The translations under genes were made by a program, and so were the position numbers. DNA of 64,000 bases from Trametes villosa (Eukaryota > Basidiomycota > Agaricomycetes > Polyporales > Polyporaceae). A model generated the notes under the pieces. That model was given only the letters and a program-made list of their open reading frames with translations, made no database searches and was not told the origin of the DNA. Shown one piece after another: positions 32,901 to 45,182 of the stretch (position 1 is its first letter; each line of letters begins with the position of its first letter). The stretch spans positions 959,194 through 1,023,193 of the forward strand of contig PUDQ02000016.1 of the NCBI GenBank assembly GCA_002964805.2. Direction: 5' to 3'.

Positions 32901-35507
32901 ACGCCGTATATCGGTCCTCGCAGACCGATAGCTGCAAAAGGTGTTAGTGTCACCGTTGAAATGTTAACTCTTATGCATTGAGCCAGTCTTACCTTCGAGC
33001 GCACCATCCATGTCATCTTCGATATTGATGTCGTTCTCGAAATCCTCCGGAATAGGCGGAGGCGGCTCTACCCTCTGCACGATCCCTGCTGGAGGCATGT
33101 CCTCGACGTCGTCCTCCGCGTCGTCCTCCTCAACGTCCTCCGGACGATCGGCATCGTCGTCCTGCCCTGCACCCTCCTCCTCTTCCTCCTCGTCCTCGTC
33201 CACCTCCGCTACCGCGACCTCCTCGTCGGTCCACCGCACATCATCTGGGTCGTCGTCCATATCCCCATCCAGCTCCGCGTCCGCCATCTCCGCCATCTCT
33301 GCGCGCTCCGCCTCCGCTTCCTCGAGCTCCCGCTGCCGCTCCGCCGGGTCTCGGAAGTACTTCCGGTGCGCCTCCTCCAGGTCATTCCGATCCATCAGCT
33401 CCGCGTACCATTGCTCGACGAAGTAGTCAACCTCCCCGGTCGGTTCCGCGCCCTCGAGGTCCTCCGGGGCGCGGTACGTCGCTAGGCTGGGTGAGCCGAG
33501 CGGCGACGGCCTCAGACTCTGCGTCGCACTGGCCGATGCTGACGCGAGGGCCGGGGAAGGGGGGAGCGTGACAGTGGGAAGTGGCGGTCGTCGGAGACCT
33601 GAAGGCGTGCTCGGACCAGGGGAGGGCTGAGCAGCTAGGGATTCTCCAAGACGTTGGGTGTCTAACCGCAACGCCACACTGTCCGACGGTCCGGGCAACG
33701 ACGCGTTGACAGACTTCGGCGTGAGCTCTCGCTCCTCCTCTGTACTGGAGTCTTCCGCTGGTGGAGGAGAAGGCGGCGCGAAGGGATTATGTGTGGGGGG
33801 CTCTCCGTATCCGATCGTTCGATGGGGAGTCGAGCTGCTCTCTGTGGAAGGCGCCTCGGTGGGTGGCGAGGACCCAGACGCGGTGGGTGCCGGCACCGTG
33901 AACGTGAACTCGGCGAACGCAGGCAGCGCATCCTTCGGGCGGTTGCGTTTGCGCTCGGGGGGCCACTTCGCCGGCTCAATATCCCCAATATGCCCCGGCG
34001 AGTCTGGCACGGGCTCCGGGATCTCGTTGCCCCGCAGATACTCCAGTCGACGGAACTCCTTCGTCTTCAGCGCCCGCGCATACCCGTCCTCCTCGCTGTC
34101 CTGATCCACCTGCAGCGGCGGCGGCGCCCGCAGCCTCGCCTTCTCAGCGGCGCGACTCGCCCGCCGACTTTGCCTCCGTGCCGTCTCCCGCGCTGGTGTG
34201 TGCCCTCTGCTTCTAGGGCGTATGCGGCGGGAGGGCTCAGGGTCTGGCGTGTCAGTCGGCGCCGTCGCGTCGCTGCGTGTCCGCGGCTTCTTCGCTCGCG
34301 CGCGCGCGACGTCCTCCGCGTGTACGCCGTTGTAGTGCGCCCTGCCGCCCGGCGCCCGGTTCCGCGGTGGCTCTGGCTCGTGTATGACTGGCGGGCGGAT
34401 GGGAGCCGGAGGGGCATCCCGGACTTCGGCTACAGGGGGCGCCAGCTCCGGAATGGGGGGCAGCACCTCGGGTACGTCCTCCTCCGGGGGCACGTCTCCG
34501 TCCTCGAAGATGCCCGGACGGGCGTTCTGCGTGATCCACTCACGCAGCAGGAATATCGCCACGAACGCGATGACGATCATGGAGGCGATGATCTGGCCTG
34601 CAACGATGTCCGAAGAGACCTGCAGGACGACGGGGTGGGTCAGGAAACCACGAGAGTGGGGACCCGGAGAGTCTGGGGAGGTGGCGTTGACTACGGTGGC
34701 GTTAGCGGCGAGGTCGTCGAACATATCTGGCTCGTGTTCCGGTCGCTTGAGGGCACTGATCCACCACGCGCTGTACTCGAAGTCAGCGGAGACTGCGGTG
34801 AAAGAAAGTGCTGCACCCACGCGTGATTGCCCATCGCAAAGTACATCCGCCACGTCCAGATGGTAGCCCACGGGAGGGCAGCGAGCCATATTGATGCAAC
34901 GAGGACTGCTCGGAGGGCGAAGATGATGGCTGACGCAAGTTGTCGCGAGAACTGGCGCAAAATCAGGATGAAGGGGAGCCTGTCGGGCATATCCTTCGAG
35001 TAGACTGCAGCCGCACGGTCAAGCACTCTGCCCCAGAACATGATATGGAGACTCACCCTTGGTGAATGAGTACGGATACTTGCAGACATCGCACGTCTTC
35101 TTCTTGCTGTGTGCCAGCCATTCTTGCAGGCTGATTGGTGGTCATCAGGGGGAAGCTCTAGGATATGTTTCGCGAGTATCACGCCCCCCGTTATCAGTAG
35201 ACCCGCCTTATAACCCACTTCTGATGCCCATGCCGAGGCATATGAGGCGTGTATAAGCGGATTATAAGGCGGGCGTCCGCCTGTGATCCTATGATACGCT
35301 GGGGGCGGTACTTGCGACATGCGAATGGACGTGCCCGACTCACCAGTCTTGGTGTATATATCTAATCGTCCCGGAGCATTTGCACGGGTGGAAGAGCGGT
35401 TGGTCGATTTCCGCGGGTGCGCTGCATATGCGGCATGTGTCTGCGAAAGCGTCATGAGCGGGTGAGAGCCTTTCATAGGGTTGCAGCGTACCTGGTTCTT
35501 CCAGCAT
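29915..35507 (-). CDS. ER membrane E3 ubiquitin ligase Doa10/SSM4 (MARCH6 type)
   Basis: RING-CH ligase of ER-associated degradation. Fourteen exons: 35492..35507, 35344..35440, 35057..35130, 34821..35004, 32993..34770, 32891..32931, 32748..32837, 32472..32693, 32047..32418, 31818..31993, 31504..31758, 30470..31448, 30255..30414, 29915..30192; 1,573 residues. The RING-CH (about residues 8-55) reads [54 protein letters not shown], the C4HC3 order. Many transmembrane helices follow. Exon 5 encodes a 590-residue, acidic, Pro/Ser/Glu-rich cytosolic loop. The conserved core includes MRPGAMWFIKDPQDQNFHPI and the late block PIKHAAHPLVEPRIRIVDMW. The C-terminus ends in a charged coiled helix and a Glu/Ala tail. 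The exon 4/5 junction (intron 34771..34820) was chosen to give MGNHAAWWISAL; other acceptors are possible. Confidence 0.92.
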
Positions 35508-36561
35508 TGAGATGGGGTCTCCGGTGTGGCTTGAGTGTGTTCCCAGACGTGTTCCTAGACGTTCAGACAGCAAAGTCGTCGCCAAGGGTCGGGAGAGAGC
35601 AAGCAAGGTGCAGGTACGATGCCAAAGAGCTTCAATGCCCAACGCCGTACGCACATTAATAGGCGCCCCGCGGAGCGCCACGCGCGCTTACAGAACACGG
35701 TAGCGCGGCCCGGTTCTCTCCGCTGAACGTTGGCGACTCGGAGGCGACGAAGTCTTCCTCTTGCTTCTCTCTCTTGTGCACCCTCGAAGCAGGTAGCATA
35801 TCTGGGAGTACTTGGCTTCTGCAGGCTGCCAGCCGTTGGCAATGCTCTTCAATCTCGGCAGTCGTCCTGGCATGTTTGGATATCTCGCAGCCAATCACTC
35901 CGAAAGGGCAGCTCCCTACCGGCCTCAGTTGCAAAGCAAGCCACAAATCCCGCGAGAGGCTCACTGGGGTTCAGAGCAGAGTACACCTAATGTCAGTGTA
36001 ATATTGGTGTACTCACCAAGACACTCAGCGCTGCCGTGAGCGCCTGTAGTGCGCTCCGATTTCCCTGTCAATGCGACTACTTGATACCTATGGCGGAGCC
36101 TAAGCCCGAGCGCCTCGCCAATGTTCAAGGTAAGTACGGAAGATCCCATCGAATCACGACTGCATCTCACGGATGATGCGGGATGTCGTACAGCTGCTAG
36201 GTAGAGATCCATTGGACAGCCTGAGCTTCTACCCGCAGTCACGGCGGCCATCGTGAGCTCCGATTCGGAACTTCTACTTCGGCTTCCCGCCAGCGTCCAT
36301 CCGATGTCCATCAGCGCTCGGACATGGACACCACAACGGACACCGCTACTTCAGGGCCCACGCCTGTCAATGCCTCAGATGTCCGTTGTTTTCACATCCG
36401 CTCCGGCAGAAGCTGAGAGCCATGCGCCGGCTCTGCATCCGCTCAAGTCCCTATATCGGGGGACTGAGATATCAACGACCGAATATTAGTGCTACCCGGG
36501 CACGGTGCTCGACGGCCCTCCACTATACCCTCCCGAACGTCGTACACAACGCCACCAAACG
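35508..36561. other. Divergent promoter, Doa10 and acyl-CoA synthetase
   Basis: About 1 kb between two divergently transcribed genes. No RNA gene, repeat or extra exon was recognised; short open frames here have no family signal. Confidence 0.4.
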
Positions 36562-39282
36562 ATGCGCAGTTTACCGCTGACAGCTCGAGCCTCGCTGCGA
36601 AGGCTCTCGACGGCCGCGCCACCACCAAACCCTGTACACCGCCTCACGCGCTCAGTTGTCCAAGGGCCACCGAAGCCACCCCTCATATCCAAGACGCTGC
36701 CCGCATACTTCCGCGAGGACATTCTACAGGTCCATGGCGCGCGTCCTGCCCTCATTGTGCCCCAGGAGCCCTCGCATCCGCACGGTGGACCGTTCTTGCG
36801 CTCGCACAGCGCTGCACGGCACCTTTCGTGGGACTTCGCCGAGTTCAATCGGCATATTCAGGCTCTCGCGCGGGGCCTTCTCGGCCTGGGCGTCAAGAAG
36901 GGCGATAGGGTGGGAGTGATTATGGGCAATAATAGGTGCGTCACAGTCCGGGAAGCTGGTAAGTTTCTCATATGGAGTACTGAAGTTCGCGGTTCGGACA
37001 GCGCATATGCGTGCCTGCAATGGGCGTGCGCTAGCATTGGTGCTATCCTCGTCACGCTTAACCCTGCGTATCGGCTACCGGAGCTGGTACGCACGTTTGT
37101 ATGGATCATCTGGTCGCATTCTGACGTGAGGGTACGGATAGGTAGGCACGCTGAAGCTTGTCGGCGTAAGCCATCTGGTGGTATCTCCGCGTGTCCGTAC
37201 TTCTGCGCATGTACGCATGCTGTGCGATGCGTTTCCGGCGCTCGCGAACTCGCAGCCCGGCGACATTCGAGAAGCAGCGCTCCCTGACTTGAGACATCTA
37301 ATCGTGGTGGACAATATCGGGGTGCGCGAGGAGTTTGAGCGCGAGATAGAGGGCGCAAAGCCGGCAATTGACTTTCGGGAGATTATGATCTGGAGGGAGG
37401 ACGGGGAGGAGCGTAAGCGGGTCGCTGAAATTTCGGCTGGACTGGATGTGGGCGACATCATTAACCTGCAGTTCACAAGGTTAGTGGAGTAACGGACATT
37501 GTGATGCCTGTTCGTTGACCAACGGCTTTTTGCAGTGGGACGACTGGCTTACCCAAAGCAGCGTCGGTGCGTGACTGGTGTGTTCGACGTTAGTGCTGCA
37601 TGCTAATATCAACCGTGCAGCTCACGCATCATAACTTGCTCAACAACGCACTATCAATTGGACGGTGTATGCACTTTACGCCATCTGATATCCTATGTGC
37701 GAACGTTCTGCTCTCCGCTGTTCGGCCCGGTCTGACACGCACCCTCAGGCAATGTCCCCCCGCTATTCCACTGCATGGATAAGTCGCTCCGAGTTCCTCC
37801 GCAGGACCCTCTAACTTACGTTGTTGTGTGACATACGCCTAGTGATAGGCAACCTTGCCGCCTGGACACACGGCGCCTGCGTCGTCTACCCCTCCGAGGT
37901 GTATGACCCAGCCGCAATCGTGCACGCGATCACGCACGAGAGGTGTACCGCCCTGCACGGCGTCCCTACACACTTCCTTGGCGTGCTTGCGGAAGCCCAG
38001 AAGCGGAGAGAGGAAGGCCAGTTGGTTGACACCAGTTCTCTGCGGTATGTCTTCGTTTGCTCTTTGCAGGGACTCGGAGTCTAACTTGGAAGGGACAAGG
38101 ACGGGGGTCGCTGCCGGGTCGCCTGTCCCCATCGATTTGATGAAGCAGCTTTCTCAGAAACTGCATCTGACGGAGTTGACGGTGGCGTACGGAATGAGTA
38201 TGTCCCATTTCTCTGCCGTCGTGGCCGAGCTAACCTCCCGTCCCCGTAGCGGAGTTTAGGTGTGCCTCTCCCTCAGCAGGTGCATGGATGCGATCGAGGC
38301 TCACATGTCGCTCTACGCAGCCCGGTGGCCTTCCAGACTACGCCGAACGACCCAGTCGAGAAGTGCAACGAGACCGTAGGCAAGATCCTCCCACATGCTA
38401 AAGCGAAGGTTGTGGATCCCGAAGGACACGTCGTCCCGATCGGCACGCCTGGGGAGGTCCTCGTCGCCGGCTACCTCCTGCAGAAGGGGTGAGTGTACTG
38501 TACCACCAGAAAACCGCTAGACGGAGGTGTCGGGATTGACAAACACGGCGCATAGGTATTACAATGACCCCGAACAGACCGCCCTGGCGATGCAAGCTGA
38601 CGAGGAAGGAACGGTATGGATGCGCTCAGGAGACGAGGGTATCATGGACGAGGAGGGCTACTTGAGAAGTGAGCCTCCTACGCTGAGTTTGCGGCCCCTG
38701 TCGCCTAAGTCTTCCACCCACAGTCGTCGGACGTATCAAGGACATCATCATCCGCGGCGGAGAGGTGAGTAAATGGCGTGCGCTCGTCCTATGACGCCCG
38801 GCATTCAAAGCTCTTTACAGAACCTCTTCCCGGTGCAGATTGAGAACATCTTGACTGCACACCCCAGTATCCGCGAAGCAGCGGCAGTCTCTGTTCCTGA
38901 CCCGAAATACGGCGAGGTGGTAGGAGCGTGGATTGTGCGAGAGCCCCATACGGCACCTCTCTCGAAGGAGGATGTGCGTCGCATTGTCGCCGATGGGATG
39001 AACCCCCAGGTACGCCCGCGTTTTGTGTCCACTCAGGTGTGACGGTTGTTGCTGTCGGCCGGGCGCGCGGTTTTCATCGCATTCCATCGTCTTTTTGCGC
39101 TGACCACCATCGTCGTCTTTTATCAGAACTCGCCGGCATGGGTATGGTTCATCGGCGAAGATGGAGTACCTGAAGAGATCCCGAAGACGGCTAGTGGGAA
39201 GATCCAGAAGCATATCTTGCGGGATTGGTCGAAGGGCTTGGCAGAGAAAGGTAGTGGACGTATCACTCCCAGCGGTAAATAG
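36562..39282 (+). CDS. Acyl-CoA synthetase (AMP-binding, ACSF2-like)
   Basis: Activates fatty or related acids with ATP and CoA. Fourteen exons: 36562..36935, 37002..37086, 37142..37479, 37536..37566, 37621..37696, 37749..37778, 37843..38044, 38100..38197, 38250..38259, 38321..38488, 38556..38668, 38724..38764, 38821..39009, 39127..39282; 636 residues. Landmarks: P-loop FTSGTTGLPKAA (across exons 3/4), YGMTEFSP (A5) across a 10-nt exon, WMRSGDEGIMDEEGYLRIVG with RIKDIIIRGGE (A7/A8), and TASGKIQKHILR with the acylation lysine. The basic N-terminus (MRSLPLTARASLRRLSTAAP) may be a mitochondrial presequence. The intron 37779..37842 starts ATAAGT instead of GTAAGT; the frame is kept, but the joint HCM/VIGN lacks two residues usual there (FGLV). 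So the gene may be impaired or use a rare splice site. Confidence 0.82.
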
Positions 39283-39528
39283 GATTAGACGTACTACGTT
39301 CGACCACGGACATCATATACACGCGTAAGAAGTAGACGGTCTTCGGAGACTGGCAGTCACCAGTACCAGGGTGCGCGCTAGCGCCCATATGCCATGGGCG
39401 CTTGCACCTATTGTCTTCTCAACCACCACCACCACTCCTCAGCCAGAGTGAACTCGTCCTCTGTGTTTATGTGCATCGTTCGCGCACAAAGTTTGAGACT
39501 ACGCTACTTGACAAAGCAAGGCCGGAAG

Positions 39529-40675
39529 ATGTCTACAAATCCTGTTGCCTCGTCTAAACGCGTCTTCCCTCCGCTCTACCAGTCTTCCGGCGATGCTTCG
39601 ACGGATAGGCTCGCGTTTTTTCACATCTTGGAAAGACTCAAGGTGCGCCATACTGACTGTATCCATATGCGAGTAGAAATTGACTCTTTCTCGAAGACGC
39701 AAAAGAGGACAGGATGGGTCGACCACAAAGTACGGGTGACATACAGAAACATGACGACGAGACGCTCACAACGCGGTGTCCAGTAGGTACCTGCACCAGA
39801 GAGGTATATTTCAACGCGAGACGAACAATAGTGCTCGATTTGAGAAGTCCTTAGCATCTCTGACCATATGTACCGTATGGCTGTTCTCGCGATGTGCACC
39901 TCTGACCGCGAACTTGACGTCTCAAAGTGAGAGCTCTCTCTGCACTACTTGGTGATGACTTCGTGCTTACTACTACAATGGATAGATGCGTCATGATGGC
40001 GGTCGTTCACGACCTTGCCGAGGCGCAAGGTATCACAACGGGATTCTTCGCCCAGGTGGTTTCACGATAGCTGACGTTGTATCCTTAGTAGGAGACATCG
40101 CACCTCGGGAAGGTATTCCGAAGGCAGAGAAGCGACGGCTAGAGGCGGTGAGCCAACTTGTGCACCGTCAAATTCTTATTCTGAATGTAGCACCCAGGAA
40201 GCGATGCACAATTTCGTGCATGAGATGCTCCACAACAGTCCTGCCGCCCAACGGATCGATGCACTTTGGAAGGTTTGTGCCTACGCGTTTATCCCCCAGT
40301 ATCCGTTAACGTTGAGCACGACAGGAATATGAAGAGGGCGAAAGCAAAGAAGCCAAGTTTGTCAAAGGTACGCACACGAATAGCACCAAATCCACTGCGA
40401 GTGCGCCGTTCTAAAGCACGCCGAAGACCTCGACAGGTTTGAGATGGCGTGTCAAGGTATGTCGTCAGGAAACGCGCGGATGATATACATCCTCACCGGC
40501 ATTTTCCGGCCTCTTAGCGTCTGAATATGAGCGCAATCACGGGATGCAGACGTTACAGCCATTCTTTGACAGCAGTCTCCCCCATATCAAGCATCCAGAA
40601 GTCCAGGAATGGGGGCAGGCCCTCGCAGACGAACGCAAGCAGAGACAGACGGAACACGACGCGTCAACATCGTAG
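39529..40675 (+). CDS. HD-domain 5'-deoxynucleotidase (HDDC2/YGK1 family)
   Basis: Metal-dependent phosphohydrolase that removes phosphate from deoxynucleoside monophosphates. Ten exons: 39529..39642, 39697..39729, 39787..39803, 39855..39926, 39986..40029, 40089..40147, 40198..40272, 40325..40367, 40427..40456, 40518..40675; 214 residues, close to the family length. HD-fold ligands: TGWVDHKVPAPESISDHMYR with the first His, CVMMAVVHDLAEAQVGDIAP with the HD pair, and DLDRFEMACQASEYE with the later Asp. The C-terminal helix MQTLQPFFDSSLP is also typical. The 17-nt exon 39787..39803 encodes VPAPE and is needed to link the two motif halves. ATG at 39529 was preferred; an in-frame ATG at 39469 would add 20 residues. 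Confidence 0.88.
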
Positions 40676-40803
40676 AGCTACTGTACATGCAGTGGTATAT
40701 ATCGCGCTAGGGAGAAGCTTGCGAATTGTACAACAAGGCGTTTTCGAAGACAACACAAAGAACGGTACAATAACTTACGCAGTCCGTGGCCCAGGTGGAG
40801 TGT

Positions 40804-42061
40804 CTACATCATGTCAATCCACATACTGACCCTTTTCAACGTGTCCGAGCGCTCTGGCTCGTGCCATGTGAACACGACGAAGTCGTGGACGGCGTCGGGG
40901 AGGATATCCGCGATGACCTTCACCCCGTCGGCCCGCATCATCTCGATGAGCGCAGTCGAGTCGTCCATCAACCTCTCCGGAGCTCCGGCGACGACGTACG
41001 TCTCGGGGTAGCCTTGGAAGAGGCCCCGCTCCGGCTTCACGTGCAGCGACACCGGTGACAGGTAGCGATTCGTCCTCGCCACCTCGAAGTCCATCGGTCC
41101 GAGGAGGGAGACCACGGAGTACTCCTCGAAGAGCTCGCCCGGCTTCAGGTCGAAGATGTCCGTGGTGTCGCTGAGCATCGCGGACGAAGTGGGGCCATGG
41201 CGAGACATCGACAGGTCCAGCCATGGAGACACGACGAGGATGTGCCCCGGAGGAGGAAGCGACGGAATAGGGTTCTCGAGAAGGTAGCGCACGAGGCCGA
41301 CGGCAAGGTTGCCCCCCGCGGAGTCCCCGGCGACGGTTATGTTCTGGGGCTCGAAGCCTGCCTCCTGCACGAGGTAGCGGTATCCCGCGATCGTGTCGAG
41401 GAGTGCGGTCGGGAACGGGTTCGCCGCGGGGTGCGGTGCGGACGCGGTGAGGCGGTAGTCGATGGCGAATATGCGCTCGAGCGAGTGTGAGTGCTTCAGG
41501 ATCCCACGTGTAAAGTTCGCCGTGACATCTGACGGATTCGCAGTGCCGATCTGTGCAAAGGATAGGCGTTAGACCACAAGATGCACACCCAGTAAGCGTA
41601 GCGGTGTAGCTTACGCGGAAGCCACCGCCGTGCATGTGCAGCACGGTCTTCTCGCCGGGCTTCGCCCTGCGGCCCGTCCAGAGGGAGCCCTTCTTGAGCA
41701 GCCAGTACCCCGCGATGCGCGCGGGCTCCGCGCCGGTGATCTCAGCGACGCGGCGGACCTCGCCACAGAGCAGCTTGTCGGGGAGCGGGTCGACCCAGGT
41801 GAACTTGGCGTCCGTCAGCGCGCTATCGGGCACCTCGACCACAGGCGCAGGCTGGCCGCGGACGTCGACCTTCAAAGTCCACAGCTCGCGCAGAGCGCGG
41901 ACGATCACGCTCCGCTTGAGCGTCCAGGCATGGCGCGGTCTCCTCGAGCGCGGCATGTAGTTCAGGATCCATATCGGGATCTTGACGAACAGGAGGATCA
42001 ACGCGAAGCAGATGAGATAGATGGTCTTCAGAGGCTGGTACTCGAGGATGTTCGTCGTCAT
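40804..42061 (-). CDS. HSL-family alpha/beta hydrolase (acetyl hydrolase), copy 1
   Basis: Membrane-anchored esterase like the steryl acetyl hydrolase/arylacetamide deacetylase group. Exons 41615..42061 and 40804..41550; 397 residues. An N-terminal helix (TIYLICFALILLFVKIPIWI) would anchor it to the ER. The oxyanion motif HMHGGGFR ends exon 1, the nucleophile elbow is VAGDSAGGNLAVGL, the acid is likely in GAPERLMDDS, and the base is in DAVHDFVVFTWHEPE. The paralogue at 48.2-49.5 kb has the same two-exon structure, and its second exon is also exactly 747 nt. Copy 1 lies tail-to-tail with the nucleotidase gene and upstream-adjacent to the P450. It could deacylate a product of the neighbouring acyltransferase; that is inference. 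Confidence 0.88.
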
Positions 42062-42834
42062 CGCTTCAGCTGCGGCTCAGCGCAAAGAGGTAGAATGAAT
42101 GGGGAGGGCGGCGGGGAACTGCTGGAGGGGTGCCGCCGTGGACCTCCTCCGGGGCTTTTGATTCAGCTCCTGATGCAAGCGCACGGTCGACGGTATTCGC
42201 ATGGGTCGTCAAGCCGCGCTCTGAAGCCTACTGACGGTACACCTCCATGGGCCAATGCATTGGCGCTATACATAGATCAGTAAGAGAAGACGCGGTTCTG
42301 ATGATAGATGGAGGACGTCAGATGATGCGCCCGCACGGTGGGTAGATATCATGGGCGGCGGACTCCTTCTCCACCGTTCGCAGCTGCGCGTCATGCATTG
42401 CAAATGGTCGTCGGGGACCGCTGCAGCGGCGCCAAGCGCGTCGTGGCGTCGTGCGCGTTCCCAGCACTCAGCGTGCGGGGATGGGACACGAGATATCAGA
42501 GCGTACTGGATGATGCAGAACGTCCTGGCCATCGCAACGGCGGAAGCAGAAGCACTCGCAGTGGGGCCGGCAGCTATCACGGCCCACCTGGAAACACAGG
42601 CACGGATTCCAGAAGCTACAAGGGCCAGCACTTAACGTAGTCGGGCCCGAAGACGGCAGCTCAATTGAGCAAAATTTGGCAATTCAATCCTCTACACACG
42701 GTATGCCCTGTCGCGTTCTCATCCCCGCGCAGTTCCTCCGGGGTCCCTCCCCGGCGGCGGGGCTCCCGCTCTCCGACGCGCGCGCACAATCATGCGCTGG
42801 GGCGCGCCCGCTGCACTCTATACCCGCTAGGAAA
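42062..42834. other. Promoter of hydrolase copy 1
   Basis: Spacer between the P450 stop and the hydrolase start, both on the minus strand. No exon or repeat was recognised. Confidence 0.35.
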
Positions 42835-45182
42835 TCATGCGCCGATGTGCGCCTGCAGCAACGCGACTGCGTTGTCCGAGCGGGGCACGATACTGCACGC
42901 GAACGGGGCGGGGCGGCTGGGCGGGAGGAGAGATGGAACGGGACGTGAGCTCGCCTTCGTCTTCTAGGCTCTGGCTGGCATCGCGACGCTCACCTCGTAT
43001 ACCCCGATAGGAACTCCGCGGGGGGTGTGACCGAGCGGCCCGCACTGTCGAGCGGCCCACGGATATCGAAGAGCGCGATGATGTGCGCAATGGCAAGCCA
43101 CACGCTCGCGTCTGCGAACGCCTGTCCTGGGCAAACTCTGCGAAGGGCGTCAGAGACGTAAAATGAAGAGCGCGTGACGGACACACCTGCGCCCGAACCC
43201 AAAAATGTAGCTGCTAGGGAGGAGTTTCCCAGCCTGCTCGCCGCCAAGATGGCGCTCCGGGCGGAACTCCTCGGGCTCGGGGTAATAACGTACGTCTCGC
43301 GACATTGCCCTGCGGGGGTGGGCGCCGGATGCGTCAGCTGGGTTGCACTCGGCGATCCTGCCCGGGGAGCACTTGCCAGACGTTGGGGATCACCATGCAG
43401 CCCCCAGGGATGTCATACTCGCGATACTGGTCGTCTGCCATGGCGCGGTGGGGAACACCTGCAGGAACGTTCAGCAAAGGGGTCGATCCGGAAGACGCTA
43501 TGAGGCTCACCCATGGGTAACGCGGGCCTCCAGCTGTTGCAAGGATACGTGCTGTCAGAAGAGGAGTGCTTCCGTTGGGAGAGCTGCTTACCGGTAAACT
43601 TCTTCAAGCAGCGCGTTTAGGTATGGGAGGGACGCGCGGTCACTAAAGTCCGGAAGGCGCTCTGATCCTACAACCTTGTCGATCTCTTCTTGCGCCTTCC
43701 GGTACACGTCGGTATTCCGCGCCATGGCGAGGAACCACACGGCAAGCGTCCCGCGGCTCTGTAACAAGCGCCGGGCGTATTAGTACAACACGGGGAACAC
43801 GACGGAGGACACTCACAGTTTCCACACCCGCTGGACATCACAGATGAGATGAATACTCAGGACATTCAAGGTCGCAAAGCTTTACTCACCCCCATACACG
43901 TTGAACGCAACATACTTGATATCATGCGCCTCGGCAGGGGTTGGCGCCTCATTGTATTCTTCCAGCACCGTGGTCATGATGCACGGCGCCGCCGTTCCGG
44001 CCGCCTGTACCATGACCGGTGGCCGCTTAGCGCGTTCAGTGTAATCGACGTTAAAACCAGAGACGTACCATCGCTGCCACCACCGCGTCGTAGCCCTTGC
44101 TCAACCATTCTCTGATGGTGCCGCGGATAAGCAGGGCGTGTTTCTTGAACCGCACACCTGGCAGCCACGCCGGGACGTGTCTCACTATACACCCCAAAGG
44201 GGGTCACTATTAAACGCAGACGGTAAGCGTAACGGGGTGGAACTTACGGAATGGAAGGAAGTCAACAGGTACGGCCCCCGGCCTCCCTGCTTCGTTCGCG
44301 CCGTTGATCGCGCGGTCTGCGAGACGGACGAGTTCGTCATCGAGGGACTTGACGGGGAACCCGTACGTAATTTCGAGAAGTATAGAGGCAAGGTATCTGA
44401 ATGGCGGTAAGTATTCGCGGCCGCGGCGATGGCTGAGTACCTCGATACTCACAGATGGATATGGTCGATGAACTGCTCCGGTCGCTGATGCAAGTTGTGC
44501 AGAAGGCCGAGAACTTCTCTTCGCTGGATGTGTTGGTAGCTAAGGAGCGTGGACCTCTTTCCCATGAAGTCCTGCATCCACTTGCGATGCTTCCGGTACA
44601 GGTCCCCGTATGGTATGCTGCCCAAGGTGCTCGCTTCAAGCCTAGAGAGTCCATCATGAGTTAGCGGAGGCTCGTCCAGAGAAGAGAGAACGCTTACATT
44701 TCGTTCTGCAGGACCATCCTTGGTCTGTCTGAATAGTTCGAGCTGCGCTTGTCCATCAGATCGCTAGCAGCCTCGATAGTGTTCAACAGCAGTATTTTGG
44801 TTCGGAAAACACGGAAGTAGACAACATCGCCTGTTGGAACATTTACATCAGCGCTCGGCCATGGTGATTCCGGCAAGGTGAGAGGCCCCCAGAAAAGACT
44901 GGCGGCACTAAAGGAAGTTGCAACGAGTGGGTCGGACGCACCATATTGCTTGGCCCACTTGAACAAGGTTCGTTCGGCAAAGGACACTGGAAGCTGATGA
45001 GCATTCCCAAGGACGGGGAGAGGTTTCGGCCCCGGAGGAAGCCGCCCCTCTTCCCGTTCTCTCAGTGCCTGGAAGGCGAAGACCAGGAGCAAGAACAACG
45101 CGGCGACAAGCGCGAAGAACATGGTAGATGGGTAGCCAACAGTAAACATCGCGTCAAGGGAAGTCCGGGCGGGGAGCGCCAT
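42835..45182 (-). CDS. Cytochrome P450 monooxygenase
   Basis: ER-anchored heme monooxygenase of the fungal class often annotated as O-methylsterigmatocystin oxidoreductase-like. Thirteen exons: 44942..45182, 44698..44830, 44453..44641, 44248..44396, 44069..44184, 43890..44004, 43817..43830, 43592..43758, 43511..43533, 43377..43458, 43187..43309, 42994..43137, 42835..42916; 525 residues. Landmarks: N-terminal helix MFFALVAALFLLLVFAFQAL, LPPGPKPLPVLGNAHQLP, I-helix YGAGVETSRGTLAVW, ExxR in LEEVYRWRP, PERF-type EEFRPERH, and heme loop FGFGRRVCPGQAF. The intron 43310..43376 is GC-AG (gcaagt...cag). A 14-nt exon encodes AGVET. The start may be 45182 or the in-frame ATG at 45149, just before the anchor. 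Substrate unknown; see the neighbouring acyltransferase. Confidence 0.9.

Noticed and set aside
33789..34826. Plus-strand open frame of 345 codons opposite Doa10 exon 5
   Set aside because: It is the antisense shadow of a low-complexity, GC-rich coding exon; it has no motif or splice structure of its own.
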